Assembly: GCF_004345645.1 (NCBI RefSeq)
Contig: NZ_SLWS01000002.1
Location: 434,001-498,000, forward strand
Length of the DNA: 64,000 bases
Reading direction: 5' to 3'
Source: Actinocrispum wychmicini
Lineage (GTDB): Bacteria; Actinomycetota; Actinomycetes; Mycobacteriales; Pseudonocardiaceae
Shown here: positions 8,554-17,395 of the stretch, in pieces
Position numbering within the stretch: position 1 is the stretch's first letter
Layout: each line of letters starts with the position of its first letter
Made by a program: the position numbers and the translations under genes
Notes under the pieces: generated by a model
What the model saw: only the letters and a program-made list of their open reading frames with translations
Database searches by the model: none
What the model was told of the DNA's origin: nothing

Positions 8554-8713
8554 CGGCGGCACGCGGCGCAGGACACGATGTCAGGCACGGTCTGCACGGG
8601 GCCGGATTCCCGGACGAGCGCGGGCTCAGTGCGCTCGTCCGGGTCGGCGAAACGTCCGCAATGGACAGTGCGAACCGGGGTAACGTGCTGGCTGCCGACC
8701 GCGAGGAGTGACC

Positions 8714-8986
8714 ATGGCCATCTCCGTGTTCCTGCTCGACGACCACGAGGTGGTCCGCCGTGGGCTGCGCCAGCTCCTGGCGGACGAGCCGGACATCGAG
8801 GTGACCGGCGAGGCCGGCACCGCCGCGCAGGCCCTGGCCCGGATCCCGGCGCTGCGCCCGGACGTGGCCATCCTCGACGTCCGCCTGCCCGACGGCGAAG
8901 GCACCGCCACCGTCCTCAACCGGCTGCGCGGCGGCGACCACGAAGACCCCCGCTACGCCACCCGCAGACGCGACGAACAACGCTGA
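8714..8986 (+). CDS. truncated NarL/DevR-type response regulator (receiver fragment)
   Basis: A 90-aa product beginning [22 protein letters not shown] with the acidic pair Asp9/Asp10 and phosphoacceptor Asp55 in [11 protein letters not shown], a good match to NarL/DevR receivers. After residue 68 the sequence becomes [19 protein letters not shown] and stops. The second half of the receiver, the switch Thr/Ser, the conserved Lys and the whole LuxR helix-turn-helix domain (normally to about 215 aa) are missing, and no remnant is visible in other frames before the next gene. GAGGAG precedes ATG 8714 by 5 bases, so it may still be translated. It is either a decayed regulator or a phosphate-sink receiver. 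Confidence 0.7.
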   Translation: MAISVFLLDDHEVVRRGLRQLLADEPDIEVTGEAGTAAQALARIPALRPDVAILDVRLPDGEGTATVLNRLRGGDHEDPRYATRRRDEQR

Positions 8987-9070
8987 CGGGTCTCAGTTCC
9001 ACCGCCGGGTAGCCGTTTCCCGCACCCATTTCGTGGCTGACTTCGCCTGGTCGACGGGCGCCCGGGAGCG

Positions 9071-9090
9071 TCCGGGACTTTGGACCCTAT
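9071..9090. promoter_or_regulatory. DosR/DevR box upstream of the PNPOx-like gene
   Basis: TCCGGGACTTTGGACCCTAT matches TTSGGGACTWWAGTCCCSAA at 15 of 20 positions with the correct GGGACT left half and GGG-N8-CCC spacing. It sits 67 bp upstream of the GTG start at 9157, a usual distance for DosR-activated genes. Binding is inferred. Confidence 0.55.
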
Positions 9091-9156
9091 CCGCTCCGAC
9101 CGAGCCGCCGCACAGTGGAAACCACACCGGGAGACACGAGACCAAAGGGGGCCGAG

Positions 9157-9582
9157 GTGGACGCCGCGGGACTGGAGATCCTCAGTGCCGAGGAATGCCT
9201 CCGGCTGTTGGACGAGGTCGCGGTCGGCCGGATCGTGTACACCGACCGGGCGCTGCCGGCGATCCAGCCGGTGAACTTCATTGTGGACGGACCGTCGGTG
9301 GTGATCCGGACCGCGTCCCGCAGCCGGCTTGCCATCGCCGCGACCGGGGCCGTGGTCGCGTTCGAAGTGGACGAGTTCAGCGACGAGTGGGTCCGCTGTG
9401 GATGGAGTGTGGTCGCTGTGGGCATGGCCGCCCAGGTGACCGACGAGCGGGAGTTGGCCGCCGTGCGGCGCCGGGGCTTGGAGCCGTGGGCGCCGGGCGC
9501 GCGGGAGTACTACCTGCGCGTCGACATAGCGATCATCTCCGGGCGCAGACTCAAGGCGCGACAACGCGTCTGCGGCCGTTAA
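9157..9582 (+). CDS. pyridoxamine 5'-phosphate oxidase-like (split-barrel flavin/F420) protein
   Basis: A 141-aa protein with the pattern SAEECLRLLDEVAVGRIVYTDRALPAIQPVNF that marks the small PNPOx-like split-barrel proteins very abundant in actinobacteria, several of which belong to DosR regulons. A flavin or F420 cofactor is likely for the family, but no substrate can be assigned. GTG 9157 is preferred to the upstream GTG at 9115 because AAAGGGGGCC lies about 6 bases before it and because the family begins close to this point. The preceding DosR-like box suggests induction under low oxygen. Cytoplasmic. Confidence 0.82.
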   Translation: MDAAGLEILSAEECLRLLDEVAVGRIVYTDRALPAIQPVNFIVDGPSVVIRTASRSRLAIAATGAVVAFEVDEFSDEWVRCGWSVVAVGMAAQVTDERELAAVRRRGLEPWAPGAREYYLRVDIAIISGRRLKARQRVCGR

Positions 9583-9646
9583 CGATCGTTCACGGTCGGG
9601 CAACCAGGAAGAAACCGGTTCCCGATGCCGGCGATACCGTGGCTGG

Positions 9647-10378
9647 ATGAAGGTCTTCGACATGATCGTGGACGAACGGCGTCGGGTCGCGGATGTGTTG
9701 GCTGACCTCACCGCCGAGCAGTTCCAGCGGCGGAGTCTGTGTGCCAAGTGGACTGTGCACGACGTCGCCGCCCACCTGATCACGTACTTACGGTTCGGGC
9801 AGGCCAAGCTGTACATCGGCATCGTGGCAACCGCGGCGGACTTCGACCGGATCAACGTGTGGCTGACCCGCCGGGAAGCCCGCCGCCCCAGCCAGGAGAT
9901 CGTCGAGGTGCTGCGCCGGCGGGCCAGGTCGGGGGTCACCATTCCGCGGTCCGGCTTCGACCCGGTACTCGCCGATCTCCTGCTGCACGACCTGGACATC
10001 CGGGTGCCGCTGGGCATTCCCCGCGCGACCCCGGAAGAACGGCTGTGGGTGGCCTTCCACCATCTCACCGCCCGGCCGTCACCCGGCTTCACCATGGGGT
10101 CCAGGCTCACCGGCCTGCGCGTGACGGCCACCGACACCGGCTGGACACACGGCGACGGTGCGCCGGTGCGCGGCCGGGCCGAGGCTCTGCTGCTCGCGAT
10201 CGGTGGCCGCGCTGTGGCCTTCGACGAACTGGCCGGCGACGGCGTGCCGCTGCTGCGTGCGCGGGTGACCACGCCGCCGCCCAAAGCCGGCCCGCTCAGG
10301 CGGTTGACGGTCCCACTCGGTGTCCTGCTCAACCCGGCCCCGCCTGAGCGCCGGTCACGCGAGGCGACTCCGGCCTGA
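9647..10378 (+). CDS. maleylpyruvate isomerase / DinB-like mycothiol-dependent family protein
   Basis: A 243-aa protein starting MKVFDMIVDERRRVADVLADLT, with the early four-helix bundle signature SLCAKWTVHDVAAHLITYL (about residues 31-49) in which the first metal-binding His is seen, and LLLHDLDIRVPLG (about 106-118) carrying a second. This matches the TIGR03083 / MDMPI N-terminal family of actinobacterial mycothiol-dependent enzymes. The C-terminal third (TGLRVTATDTGWTHGDG...GRAEALLLAIGGR) is the SCP2-like part of this family. The substrate is unknown. It is a single gene, convergent with the small hypothetical gene at 10383. Confidence 0.82.
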   Translation: MKVFDMIVDERRRVADVLADLTAEQFQRRSLCAKWTVHDVAAHLITYLRFGQAKLYIGIVATAADFDRINVWLTRREARRPSQEIVEVLRRRARSGVTIPRSGFDPVLADLLLHDLDIRVPLGIPRATPEERLWVAFHHLTARPSPGFTMGSRLTGLRVTATDTGWTHGDGAPVRGRAEALLLAIGGRAVAFDELAGDGVPLLRARVTTPPPKAGPLRRLTVPLGVLLNPAPPERRSREATPA

Positions 10379-10382
10379 ACGA

Positions 10383-10823
10383 CTACGCGGCAGTGAGGGA
10401 ATCCCGCAACGCCACGAAACTGTCGTACTCCGCCTTTTGGTCTACCGGCAACTGGTACGCGACGGCCATCAGTTTCGGCACTGACGGGATCACCGTGAGC
10501 CGGAACGTCTGGCCGTCGGTGGTCTTGACCACGAACCGGCCCTGGAGGTCGCGTTTCTTCACCACCGCCCGGTTGGCGTCGGTGATGGTGAACGGGGTGC
10601 CCGCGGTCACCGTGCCGTTGTTCTCATCGATTGGGACGATGGTCAGGTCGGTCCGGCCGGACTGGAAGCCGATGACGAAGTTGCTGATCGTCGTTCGGCG
10701 GAACACAATGTAGTTCTTCTGCCTGATTTCGGTGGCGTACACCTTGGTGTAGCTTGCGCCGTTCGCGACCACCGAATCGAAGGCGGCGTGGATCCTCGCC
10801 TTCAGTTCTTCCTTGTTCGCCAC
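10383..10823 (-). CDS. conserved hypothetical protein, 146 aa
   Basis: A soluble 146-aa protein, MANKEELKARIHAAFDSVVANGASYTKVYATEIRQKNY, followed by a beta-rich region (FVIGFQSGRTDLTIVPID, GRFVVKTTDGQTFRLTVIP) and a short C-terminal helix. No signal peptide, membrane segment or catalytic motif is evident, and the family was not recognised. GTG 10823 follows GAGAGGAG at a good distance; the 20 upstream codons read through the promoter of the divergent gene. The pattern of short antiparallel strands suggests a small beta-sheet fold. Function unknown. Confidence 0.7.
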   Translation of the reverse strand: MANKEELKARIHAAFDSVVANGASYTKVYATEIRQKNYIVFRRTTISNFVIGFQSGRTDLTIVPIDENNGTVTAGTPFTITDANRAVVKKRDLQGRFVVKTTDGQTFRLTVIPSVPKLMAVAYQLPVDQKAEYDSFVALRDSLTAA

Positions 10824-10905
10824 TGCGCTGCTCCTCTCGGTCTGCCCGCAATGTGAGCGAGAACCTACTAGGGTGCTGATCAACTGGATGACGATGGGGC
10901 GGACT

Positions 10906-12951
10906 ATGACCGACTGGGGCTCGCTGTCCCATGCCTATGGCGACGCGTCCGACGTACCGGAACTGTTGGCGCGGTTGCGTTCCGGGAACGCCGACGAAGC
11001 CGGTCAGGAACTGTGGGCTTCGGTGCTGCACCAGGGCACCTTGTACGACGCGACGCCGCCGGCGATCGTCGAGATCTGTCGCGTTCTGGCGGGGCGGGCC
11101 GCTGCCCGGGCCGAGGTCGCGGGCTGGTTGCTGGCCCAGGCAGTCGAGAGTGCCACCGCCTGCCCTGCCGAGGATCCGCTGGCGCTGGCCGTGCTGGCGG
11201 CCGCCGAACCGGCCTGGACATGGGCCACCAAAGCGATCACGCGCTCGAAGCAGGCCGCGGTCGCGGCGAACGTGCTGCGGGCGTACCGGCATCGTGCGTC
11301 GGAGGCATTGCCGCTCCTCACCGCGGCTGCCGCGCGCTGGCCGAACCGGCCCGAGTTCCTGGTCGCCATCCACGTTCTCGATCCGGACTCCCCGGTGCTG
11401 GCACAGCGGTTGGCGGCCGACGACGAGCAGCAGGCGGCGGTCGCCGCGGTGCTGTTGATCAACGCCTTGGGCGGCCCACCGGACAGTCCACTCGGCGAGA
11501 AGTTGATCAGCGCGTCCACTCGGGTCCTGGCCAACGGACCGGTGACCGAGCACCTGCCGGACACCCCGGTGAAGTTGATCATGACCGGGATCACCGGCGT
11601 CGACCCCCAGTTCACCGAGCCGGAGTTCGCCCACCCACCGACCGCGCCGGAGCCGGCCGCTCGCCTGGTCGGCGCGTTGTTGGACAGCCGGCACCAGCCG
11701 ACCGCGACTGAAGCCTACGTCGCGCTCAACGACCGCAACCTGGCCCGCAGTCGCGGCGTCGCGGACTGGGCCACCGGGTTGATCGTGGAGCGGATGGACT
11801 GGCCTGGCCCGGCGGCGGACGCGATGATGCTGGCCGCGTTCGGGCTCGGGCCGAGGCTGGCCCCGGCCGTTGACCGGATCGCCGCGGTCGACTGGCCGGA
11901 CGGCAGCATGGCCGGCGGCGCGGCCATGGCCCTGCTGGCCCGCCTGGATCCGGCCCGTGTCGAACAGGTGCCCGACTGGCTGGACCGCGGCTGGGGGCAC
12001 CCCGACCTGGCCGCGCACACCCAAACACCGCTGAACGACCGGGTGATGACAGCCATCGCCGGCCGGTTGCGGCAGCTCGGTGTGCCGACCTCCGGCCCGG
12101 CCACCTCGTCCCGCCCGTGGCACGTCCGCTCGCTCACCGGGACGACGGAAGCATTGCGGAACAACGAGTTCATCGCCTGGCAGGGCGCACTGGCGCGCGG
12201 CGGCCGGGCCGCCAACCAGCAGCTGGCCGAGCTACGGTCCGGCTGGCCGGACGACACGGTGGGCCTCGGCCCGACCCGCCGGGCCGACCATCTGCTGGGG
12301 CTCGGCGACGAGGACAGCGCACGGGCGTGGCTGATCGACCAGGTGAGCCGGCCCGACCACCGGCTGGACATGGACTGGCTGTGGGCGCGGCCGGCCGATC
12401 CGGCGGTCGTCGAAGCTGGCGTCGCGACGCTGTCCACGCTCGATCCCAGTGCCTACTTCCCCAGTGCGGCGATAGCCCTGGCCGGCTGGCTAGCCGCCAA
12501 CTCCGACTGGGATCCGGCGGCGTTGTTCGCCGCGCGGGCCGGTGAACCGTGGCCGGCGATCGAAATGCTGGGGCTGCGCCGGTACAGCGACCGGTTCACG
12601 GCAGACGTCGAAAGCTGGATCGCGCCTGCCGTGCCGACGGTGATCACCGCGTTGGACACTCCCGGACAGTGCCTGGCCGCCGCTCCCCTGCTGCGCCCCG
12701 ACGAACTGACCGACGGACAAGCCGAAGTGCGGCGCGAACTCCTGGTGCGGTGCGCGACCCGGCTGCCCGACCGGTCGGCTGAAGCCGTGGCGGTGCTGGC
12801 AGCCGAACCGGCCACGCTCAATGAGGTCGCCGGCCGGCTCCGGGACTGGCTGGCGGGCGACTCCTTGTTCAGCTCCTTGTCGATCGGGCAGTCCGCCGGT
12901 TTCACCGACCAGGAGGTGCGCGACCGCCTACTCCCCCTGGTCGGTTCCTGA
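10906..12951 (+). CDS. HEAT-repeat-like protein, 681 aa, function unknown
   Basis: The N-terminus, WGSLSHAYGDASDVPELLARL followed by ELWASVLHQGTLYDATPPAIV, is a recognisable actinobacterial signature of HEAT-repeat-containing hypothetical proteins. The rest is almost entirely Ala/Leu-rich helical pairs, with no signal peptide or membrane segment, so a soluble alpha-solenoid scaffold is likely. No catalytic motif is seen. ATG 10906 (MTDWGSL) follows GGGGCGG and is chosen over upstream in-frame ATGs at 10888 and 10894 and over the far-upstream extension that overlaps the divergent gene. The stop is immediately adjacent to the convergent aldehyde oxidase gene. Related repeat proteins sometimes serve as toxin immunity or inhibitor proteins, but nothing here shows that. 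Confidence 0.75.
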   Translation: MTDWGSLSHAYGDASDVPELLARLRSGNADEAGQELWASVLHQGTLYDATPPAIVEICRVLAGRAAARAEVAGWLLAQAVESATACPAEDPLALAVLAAAEPAWTWATKAITRSKQAAVAANVLRAYRHRASEALPLLTAAAARWPNRPEFLVAIHVLDPDSPVLAQRLAADDEQQAAVAAVLLINALGGPPDSPLGEKLISASTRVLANGPVTEHLPDTPVKLIMTGITGVDPQFTEPEFAHPPTAPEPAARLVGALLDSRHQPTATEAYVALNDRNLARSRGVADWATGLIVERMDWPGPAADAMMLAAFGLGPRLAPAVDRIAAVDWPDGSMAGGAAMALLARLDPARVEQVPDWLDRGWGHPDLAAHTQTPLNDRVMTAIAGRLRQLGVPTSGPATSSRPWHVRSLTGTTEALRNNEFIAWQGALARGGRAANQQLAELRSGWPDDTVGLGPTRRADHLLGLGDEDSARAWLIDQVSRPDHRLDMDWLWARPADPAVVEAGVATLSTLDPSAYFPSAAIALAGWLAANSDWDPAALFAARAGEPWPAIEMLGLRRYSDRFTADVESWIAPAVPTVITALDTPGQCLAAAPLLRPDELTDGQAEVRRELLVRCATRLPDRSAEAVAVLAAEPATLNEVAGRLRDWLAGDSLFSSLSIGQSAGFTDQEVRDRLLPLVGS

Positions 12952-15126
12952 CTAGTGGCCCAGCAGGTCCTCGATCGTGATGGGAATGTGGCGCACTCGG
13001 ATACCGGTGGCGTTGTGGATGGCGTTCGCGATCGCGGCGGCCACGCCCACGACGCCGATCTCGCCGAGTCCTTTGGCTCCGACGGGATTGTGCAGGGTGT
13101 CCGGGTACTCCACGAAGTGCACGTCGATGTCCGGGATGTCGGCGTTGACCGGGACGAGGTAGCTCGCCAGGTCGCCGTTGGCGAACCGGCCGTTCGCCTC
13201 CAACTCCAGGCCTTCGTGCAGCGCCGCGGAGACGCCCCAGATCATCCCGCCGACGATCTGGCTGCGGGCGGTCTTGTCGTTGATGATCCGGCCGGCGTCG
13301 TAGACGCCGAGCATGCGGGACACCCGCGCCTCACGGGTCCACTTGTGCACGCGGACCTCGCAGAACTGGGCGCCCCATGAGCTGAACGAGTGCTTGGTCA
13401 ACTCCTCGCCCGGGGCCGACGAGCCGGTGGCCGAGATCGACGGACGGTTCACCGCCCGAAGCACCTCGCCGAAGGTCATCGAACCGCCGTCCGCGAACAA
13501 GCGTCCGTCCGCGTACGAAACCTCCTTGCCCGCGAACGGCGATCCCGGCGAGGACGCCAACGCCAGCAGTTCGTCGATGATCTGGGCCGCGGTGGCCATG
13601 ATCGCCGTGCCCGCGCTCGCGGTCGCGCTCGACCCGCCGGACAAACCCCCTGGGGGTAGCTCCGAGTCGCCAAGCAAGGGGGTGACCCGCTCCGGCGGGA
13701 TGTCCAACGATTCCGCGCCGACCAAGGAAAGTACGGTCAGCAGGCCGGTTCCGGGGTCCGCGCCGCCGGTGCCGACCACAGCCGTGTCGTCGTCCCGCAA
13801 GGTGATCCGGACCGCCGCCGGGAACCTGATCGCGGGGAACATCGCGGTGGCCATCCCGAGGCCCACCTGCCAGTCGCCGTCCGTGCGGCCGTTCGGCGAA
13901 CGGTCCGCCCAGCCGAAGCGGGCCGCGCCGATCCGGTAGCAGTCGTCGAGATGCTTGCTCGACCACAGCAGGTCCTTGCCCGGCGGCGCGGTCGAGTTGT
14001 TCCGCAGCCGCAGCTCGATCGGATCCATGGCCAGCTTGGCCGCCAGCTCGTCCATCGCGCTCTCCAGCGCGAACGACCCGGGCGCTTCGCCCGGCGCCCG
14101 CATGAACGTGGTCCGCGGGATGTTCAGCGGCACGATCTTCTGGCTGATGGCCAGGTTCTCGGTCGCGTACCACTCCCTGGACGTGCCGTGCGAGGTCGGT
14201 TCGACGAACGACCGGTCCATCGCCGTGCTGCACCACGAGTCGTGCCGCACCGCGACGAGTGAGCCGCCGGTGGTCGAGCCGAGAGTGATCTTCTGCACGG
14301 TCGCGGCGCGGTTCGCGGTCGTGGTGAAGATCTGCTCCCGGGTCAGTACGACCTTCACCGGCTTGCCGAGCACCCTGGCCGCGGCCGCCGCCAGGAAGGC
14401 CGCGACGGACGTGCGGCCCTTGCCGCCGAACGCCCCACCCACGAACGGGTTGATCGTGTGCACCGCCGACGATTCGATCTCCAGCGAAGCGGTCAGCTCC
14501 GCCACCTGCAGGCTGGCGCCCTGGTTCCCGCTGTACATCGTCAGGCCGTCGGCGTCCCACACCGCGACCGCCGAATGCGGCTCCATGGCGGCGTGGTTCT
14601 GCGGGGCGGTGGAGTACGTCGCCTCGACCACCACCGGGCTCGCCGCCAGAGCGTCCTCAATGGACGCCACGCCGTCGGCGAGGACGGCGAAGGTCGCGGG
14701 CGTCCCGTCCCTGGCCGCCGGCGCGTCCTCGGCCTCCGCCAGGCCGTCCGCCAGTGACGTCCGGACCGGGCGCCGGGCATACGTGACCTCGACGGTCATC
14801 GCCGCGTCCCTGGCCTGCTCGTACGTCTCCGCCACGACCAGGCCGATCGCCTGGCCGTAGTACGTGACTTCCTTGTCCTGTAAGGGAACCCACGTCTCGC
14901 CGAGCAGGGGCGTACTCGCCGTCCGCAGGACGAGCGGGTCGAACGGCGAGTAGACGCCGACGACTCCCGGGGCACTCTTGGCGGCCGTGGTGTCCATCGC
15001 CAGGATCTCGCCGTGGGCGACCGTGCCGACCACGACGTAGCCGTGCACCAGGCCGGGAAAGTTGTTGTCCGCCCCGTACTTGGCCCGGCCGGTGACCTTC
15101 AGTGGGCCGTCCACCCGGCTGGCCAT
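12952..15126 (-). CDS. molybdopterin (large) subunit of an aldehyde oxidase / xanthine dehydrogenase-family enzyme (PaoC/YagR-like)
   Basis: A 724-aa catalytic subunit that hydroxylates aldehydes or N-heterocycles at a molybdenum cofactor. The start MASRVDGPLKVTGRAKYGADN is the usual beginning of this subunit; further family motifs are GGAFGGKG (about residue 230), FMRAPGEAPG and, near the end, GAKGLGEIGVV with the catalytic glutamate. The ATG shares its first base with the last base of the FAD-subunit stop (TGATG). With the two upstream genes it forms a three-subunit enzyme in the order 2Fe-2S, FAD, Mo, as in E. coli PaoABC. No Tat signal is seen, so it is probably cytoplasmic. The true substrate is unknown. 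Confidence 0.9.
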   Translation of the reverse strand: MASRVDGPLKVTGRAKYGADNNFPGLVHGYVVVGTVAHGEILAMDTTAAKSAPGVVGVYSPFDPLVLRTASTPLLGETWVPLQDKEVTYYGQAIGLVVAETYEQARDAAMTVEVTYARRPVRTSLADGLAEAEDAPAARDGTPATFAVLADGVASIEDALAASPVVVEATYSTAPQNHAAMEPHSAVAVWDADGLTMYSGNQGASLQVAELTASLEIESSAVHTINPFVGGAFGGKGRTSVAAFLAAAAARVLGKPVKVVLTREQIFTTTANRAATVQKITLGSTTGGSLVAVRHDSWCSTAMDRSFVEPTSHGTSREWYATENLAISQKIVPLNIPRTTFMRAPGEAPGSFALESAMDELAAKLAMDPIELRLRNNSTAPPGKDLLWSSKHLDDCYRIGAARFGWADRSPNGRTDGDWQVGLGMATAMFPAIRFPAAVRITLRDDDTAVVGTGGADPGTGLLTVLSLVGAESLDIPPERVTPLLGDSELPPGGLSGGSSATASAGTAIMATAAQIIDELLALASSPGSPFAGKEVSYADGRLFADGGSMTFGEVLRAVNRPSISATGSSAPGEELTKHSFSSWGAQFCEVRVHKWTREARVSRMLGVYDAGRIINDKTARSQIVGGMIWGVSAALHEGLELEANGRFANGDLASYLVPVNADIPDIDVHFVEYPDTLHNPVGAKGLGEIGVVGVAAAIANAIHNATGIRVRHIPITIEDLLGH

Positions 15127-16076
15127 CAACGACTCCCCTCGATCAGCGCGCGGACCACCGTCCGCTTGAGCAACGACACCTTGAAACTGTTGCCGGACAA
15201 CGGCTTGGCCCCGTCGGCCGCCACGGCGGCGGCATCCTCGAAGGCCTCGACGGTCGCAGGCCCGCCACGCAGGGCGTCCTCGATCGCGGTCAGCCGCCAC
15301 GGCCTGGTCGCCACGCCACCGACAGCCACCCGGGCGTCGACGACCCGCGAGTCCTGGATGTCCAACGCGACCGCGGCCGAACAGAGCGCGAACTCGTAGG
15401 ACTGCCTGTCCCGCACCTTCACGTAGGTCGAGCGCCGGGCCCAGTCCAGCCGCGGCACCACGACCTCGGTGATCAACTCGCCCGGCCGCAGGTCGTTCTC
15501 CACGTCCGGGGTGTCCCCCGGCAGCCGGTAGAAGTCGGCCAGCCGAACGGTCCGCTGCCCCGAGGCGCTGACCAGCCGGATCTCGGCGTCCAGCGCGACG
15601 AGGGCGACCGCGACGTCACTGGCGTGGGTCGCCACGCACGAGTCGCTCGTGCCCAGCACGGCGTGCATCCGGTTGGCACCACTGACAGCCGGGCAGCCAC
15701 TGCCGGGCGCCCGCTTGTTGCACGGCATGTTCACGTCACGGAAGTAGCCGCACCGAGTGCGCTGCAACAGGTTGCCGCCGATGCTGGCCATGTTCCGCAA
15801 CTGCTGGGACGCGCTCTGCAGCAGTGCCCGGGAGATGGCGGGGTACACGCCGGGGTGCTGGGCGATGTCGCTCATCCGCTCCAGCGCGCCGATCCGCAGC
15901 CCGTCGCCGGTGTCGATGCCACGCAACGGTAAGTCGTTGATGTCCAACACATGTCGCGGCGTCATGACGTTCAGCTTCATCAGGTCGACCAGGGTGGTCC
16001 CGCCGGCGAGGAACGTCCCCGGCTGGCCGAGGGCGGCCTCGACGGTGGCGGGCGCGGTCAGGTCAAACGGTCGCAT
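15126..16076 (-). CDS. FAD-binding subunit of the aldehyde oxidase (PaoB/YagS-like, with 4Fe-4S cysteines)
   Basis: A 316-aa FAD subunit carrying electrons from the molybdenum centre. FAD-binding motifs FLAGGTTLVDLMK (residues 21-33) and NMASIGGNLLQRTRC are present. After this second motif come four cysteines in the spacing CGYFRD...CNKR...GCPA...DSC, which in E. coli PaoB ligate an extra 4Fe-4S cluster absent from ordinary xanthine dehydrogenases; this is the reason for the PaoB/YagS assignment. It overlaps the 2Fe-2S gene by 14 bases upstream and the Mo-subunit gene by one base downstream, so the three are translationally coupled. Confidence 0.9.
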   Translation of the reverse strand: MRPFDLTAPATVEAALGQPGTFLAGGTTLVDLMKLNVMTPRHVLDINDLPLRGIDTGDGLRIGALERMSDIAQHPGVYPAISRALLQSASQQLRNMASIGGNLLQRTRCGYFRDVNMPCNKRAPGSGCPAVSGANRMHAVLGTSDSCVATHASDVAVALVALDAEIRLVSASGQRTVRLADFYRLPGDTPDVENDLRPGELITEVVVPRLDWARRSTYVKVRDRQSYEFALCSAAVALDIQDSRVVDARVAVGGVATRPWRLTAIEDALRGGPATVEAFEDAAAVAADGAKPLSGNSFKVSLLKRTVVRALIEGSR

Positions 16077-16515
16077 CGGCCCGCCTCACCTGTTGCACCG
16101 CGGCGACGATGTTCGGGTACGCGGAGCAGCGGCAGATGTTGCCGGACATGAACTCCCGGACATCGTCGACGCCCTGCTCGACGGCGGCCACCGCGGACAT
16201 GATCTGGCCGGACGTGCAGAAGCCGCACTGCAGCGCGTCCCGGTCGACGAACGCCTGTTGGACCGGGTGCAGCCGGTCCCCGTCGGCGAGGCCGTCCACC
16301 GTCGTCACCGGCCGTTTCACGGTGGCGGCCAGGGTCAGGCACGACAGCACGGGCCGGCCGTCGACGTGCACGGTGCAGGCGCCGCACTGGCCGCGGTCGC
16401 AGCCCTTCTTCGGACCGGTGATGTCGAGGCGTTCCCGCAGGCAGTCCAGCAACGTCACGCCGGGCTCGACACTCACGTGTTCGGTCCGGCCGTTGACTTC
16501 AAGGGAGATGTCCAC
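16063..16515 (-). CDS. 2Fe-2S subunit of the aldehyde oxidase (PaoA/YagT-like)
   Basis: A 150-aa ferredoxin-type subunit with two [2Fe-2S] sites: the plant-type set KKGCDRGQCGACTVHVDG plus the downstream SCL cysteine, and the C-terminal set CGFCTSG...NICRCS. GTG 16515 is chosen because AGGGAAGAGA lies a few bases upstream and the beta-strand DISLEVNGR starts there. The 28 additional codons upstream run into the regulatory region and do not form a twin-arginine signal, so unlike E. coli PaoA this protein looks cytoplasmic. It is the first gene of the operon, controlled by the divergent TetR at 16726. Confidence 0.9.
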   Translation of the reverse strand: MDISLEVNGRTEHVSVEPGVTLLDCLRERLDITGPKKGCDRGQCGACTVHVDGRPVLSCLTLAATVKRPVTTVDGLADGDRLHPVQQAFVDRDALQCGFCTSGQIMSAVAAVEQGVDDVREFMSGNICRCSAYPNIVAAVQQVRRADATV

Positions 16516-16628
16516 TGGTCTCTTCCCTGTTGACCACTTTGGACGTCCAGGTCGGACGTCGTGAGGGGGATGTGGGGGGTGATCATCGGACCCCGGCACT
16601 AACCGGAGTCGCTTCCGCTTCAGACGTT

Positions 16629-16646
16629 AGCGGATTATTATCCGCT
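16629..16646. promoter_or_regulatory. perfect palindromic operator between the aldehyde oxidase operon and its TetR gene
   Basis: AGCGGATTATTATCCGCT is a perfect 7-bp inverted repeat with a TATT spacer. It lies in the 210-bp gap between the divergent 2Fe-2S subunit gene (start 16515) and the TetR gene (start 16726), exactly where a TetR dimer controlling both promoters would bind. The palindrome is seen; the pairing with this TetR is inferred. Confidence 0.65.
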
Positions 16647-16725
16647 TCGCAACAGCCTGCCGTTCGCGGCGAACACCTGCCATTTGTGCACTACATTCGA
16701 TGGACGAGCCGGGGAGGAGGGGGCG

Positions 16726-17289
16726 ATGACCACGGGGGCGGTGAGCCCGAGGCGCGCGGACACCCGACGCAACCACGAGCGCATTCTCGCGGCGGCGTTG
16801 GAGTCACTGACCACCACGGGCGAGATCTCGTTCAACACCATCGCCAAGAACGCCGAAGTGGGCGTGGGCACGGTGTACCGGCACTTCCCCAACCAGGAGG
16901 CGCTCGTCCTGGCCGTCTACCGGCGCGAGGTGCGGCACCTGCTGGACATCGTGCCGGCGCTGCTCAAGCGGAACACGCCGGAACAGGCCTTCCGGGAGTG
17001 GACCAGGCACCTGGCGCGCTACATGATCACCAAGCACGGCCTGGCCGACGCGTTGCGCACCGCGGCGACATCGCAGGCGGAACTGTTCGCGGCCTCCTAC
17101 GAAGCCATCCTCGGCGCGGTCAGGACACTGCTGGACGCCAACGTGGCCGCCGGTTCGGTGCGTGCCGACCTGGATCCGTTGACAGTCACCCGCGCACTGG
17201 GCGGCATGATGCACTTCAACCCGGGCGGAAACTGGCAGACGGACACCGAAAGCCTGATCGACCTGCTCTGGAAAGGCATGCGCCCCTGA
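16726..17289 (+). CDS. TetR-family transcriptional regulator of the aldehyde oxidase operon
   Basis: A 187-aa regulator. The DNA-binding part is RRNHERILAAALESLTTTGEISFNTIAKNAEVGVGTVYRHFPNQEAL (about residues 13-60, with the HTH at IAKNAEVGVGTVYRHF), and the C-terminal half is a helical ligand-binding domain of the SbtR/TetR_C type. ATG 16726 has a strong GAGGAGG 6-12 bases upstream; the longer frame from 16684 lacks one. Divergent orientation from the molybdoenzyme operon and the palindrome between them suggest local repression relieved by an aldehyde or aromatic ligand. Confidence 0.9.
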   Translation: MTTGAVSPRRADTRRNHERILAAALESLTTTGEISFNTIAKNAEVGVGTVYRHFPNQEALVLAVYRREVRHLLDIVPALLKRNTPEQAFREWTRHLARYMITKHGLADALRTAATSQAELFAASYEAILGAVRTLLDANVAAGSVRADLDPLTVTRALGGMMHFNPGGNWQTDTESLIDLLWKGMRP

Positions 17290-17395
17290 GTACGTGTCGT
17301 GTTGTAGCCGACACCCAGTGCTACGCGCATCCGCGTACCTTCAGTGACAACACTGGGCGGACGCGTAACCACCAGCAGGTCGACACGCTGTTCGG

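Noticed and set aside
12952..16515. Xanthine dehydrogenase (purine catabolism) assignment
   Set aside because: The FAD subunit carries the four PaoB-type 4Fe-4S cysteines and subunit order is that of PaoABC; no purine genes are nearby.
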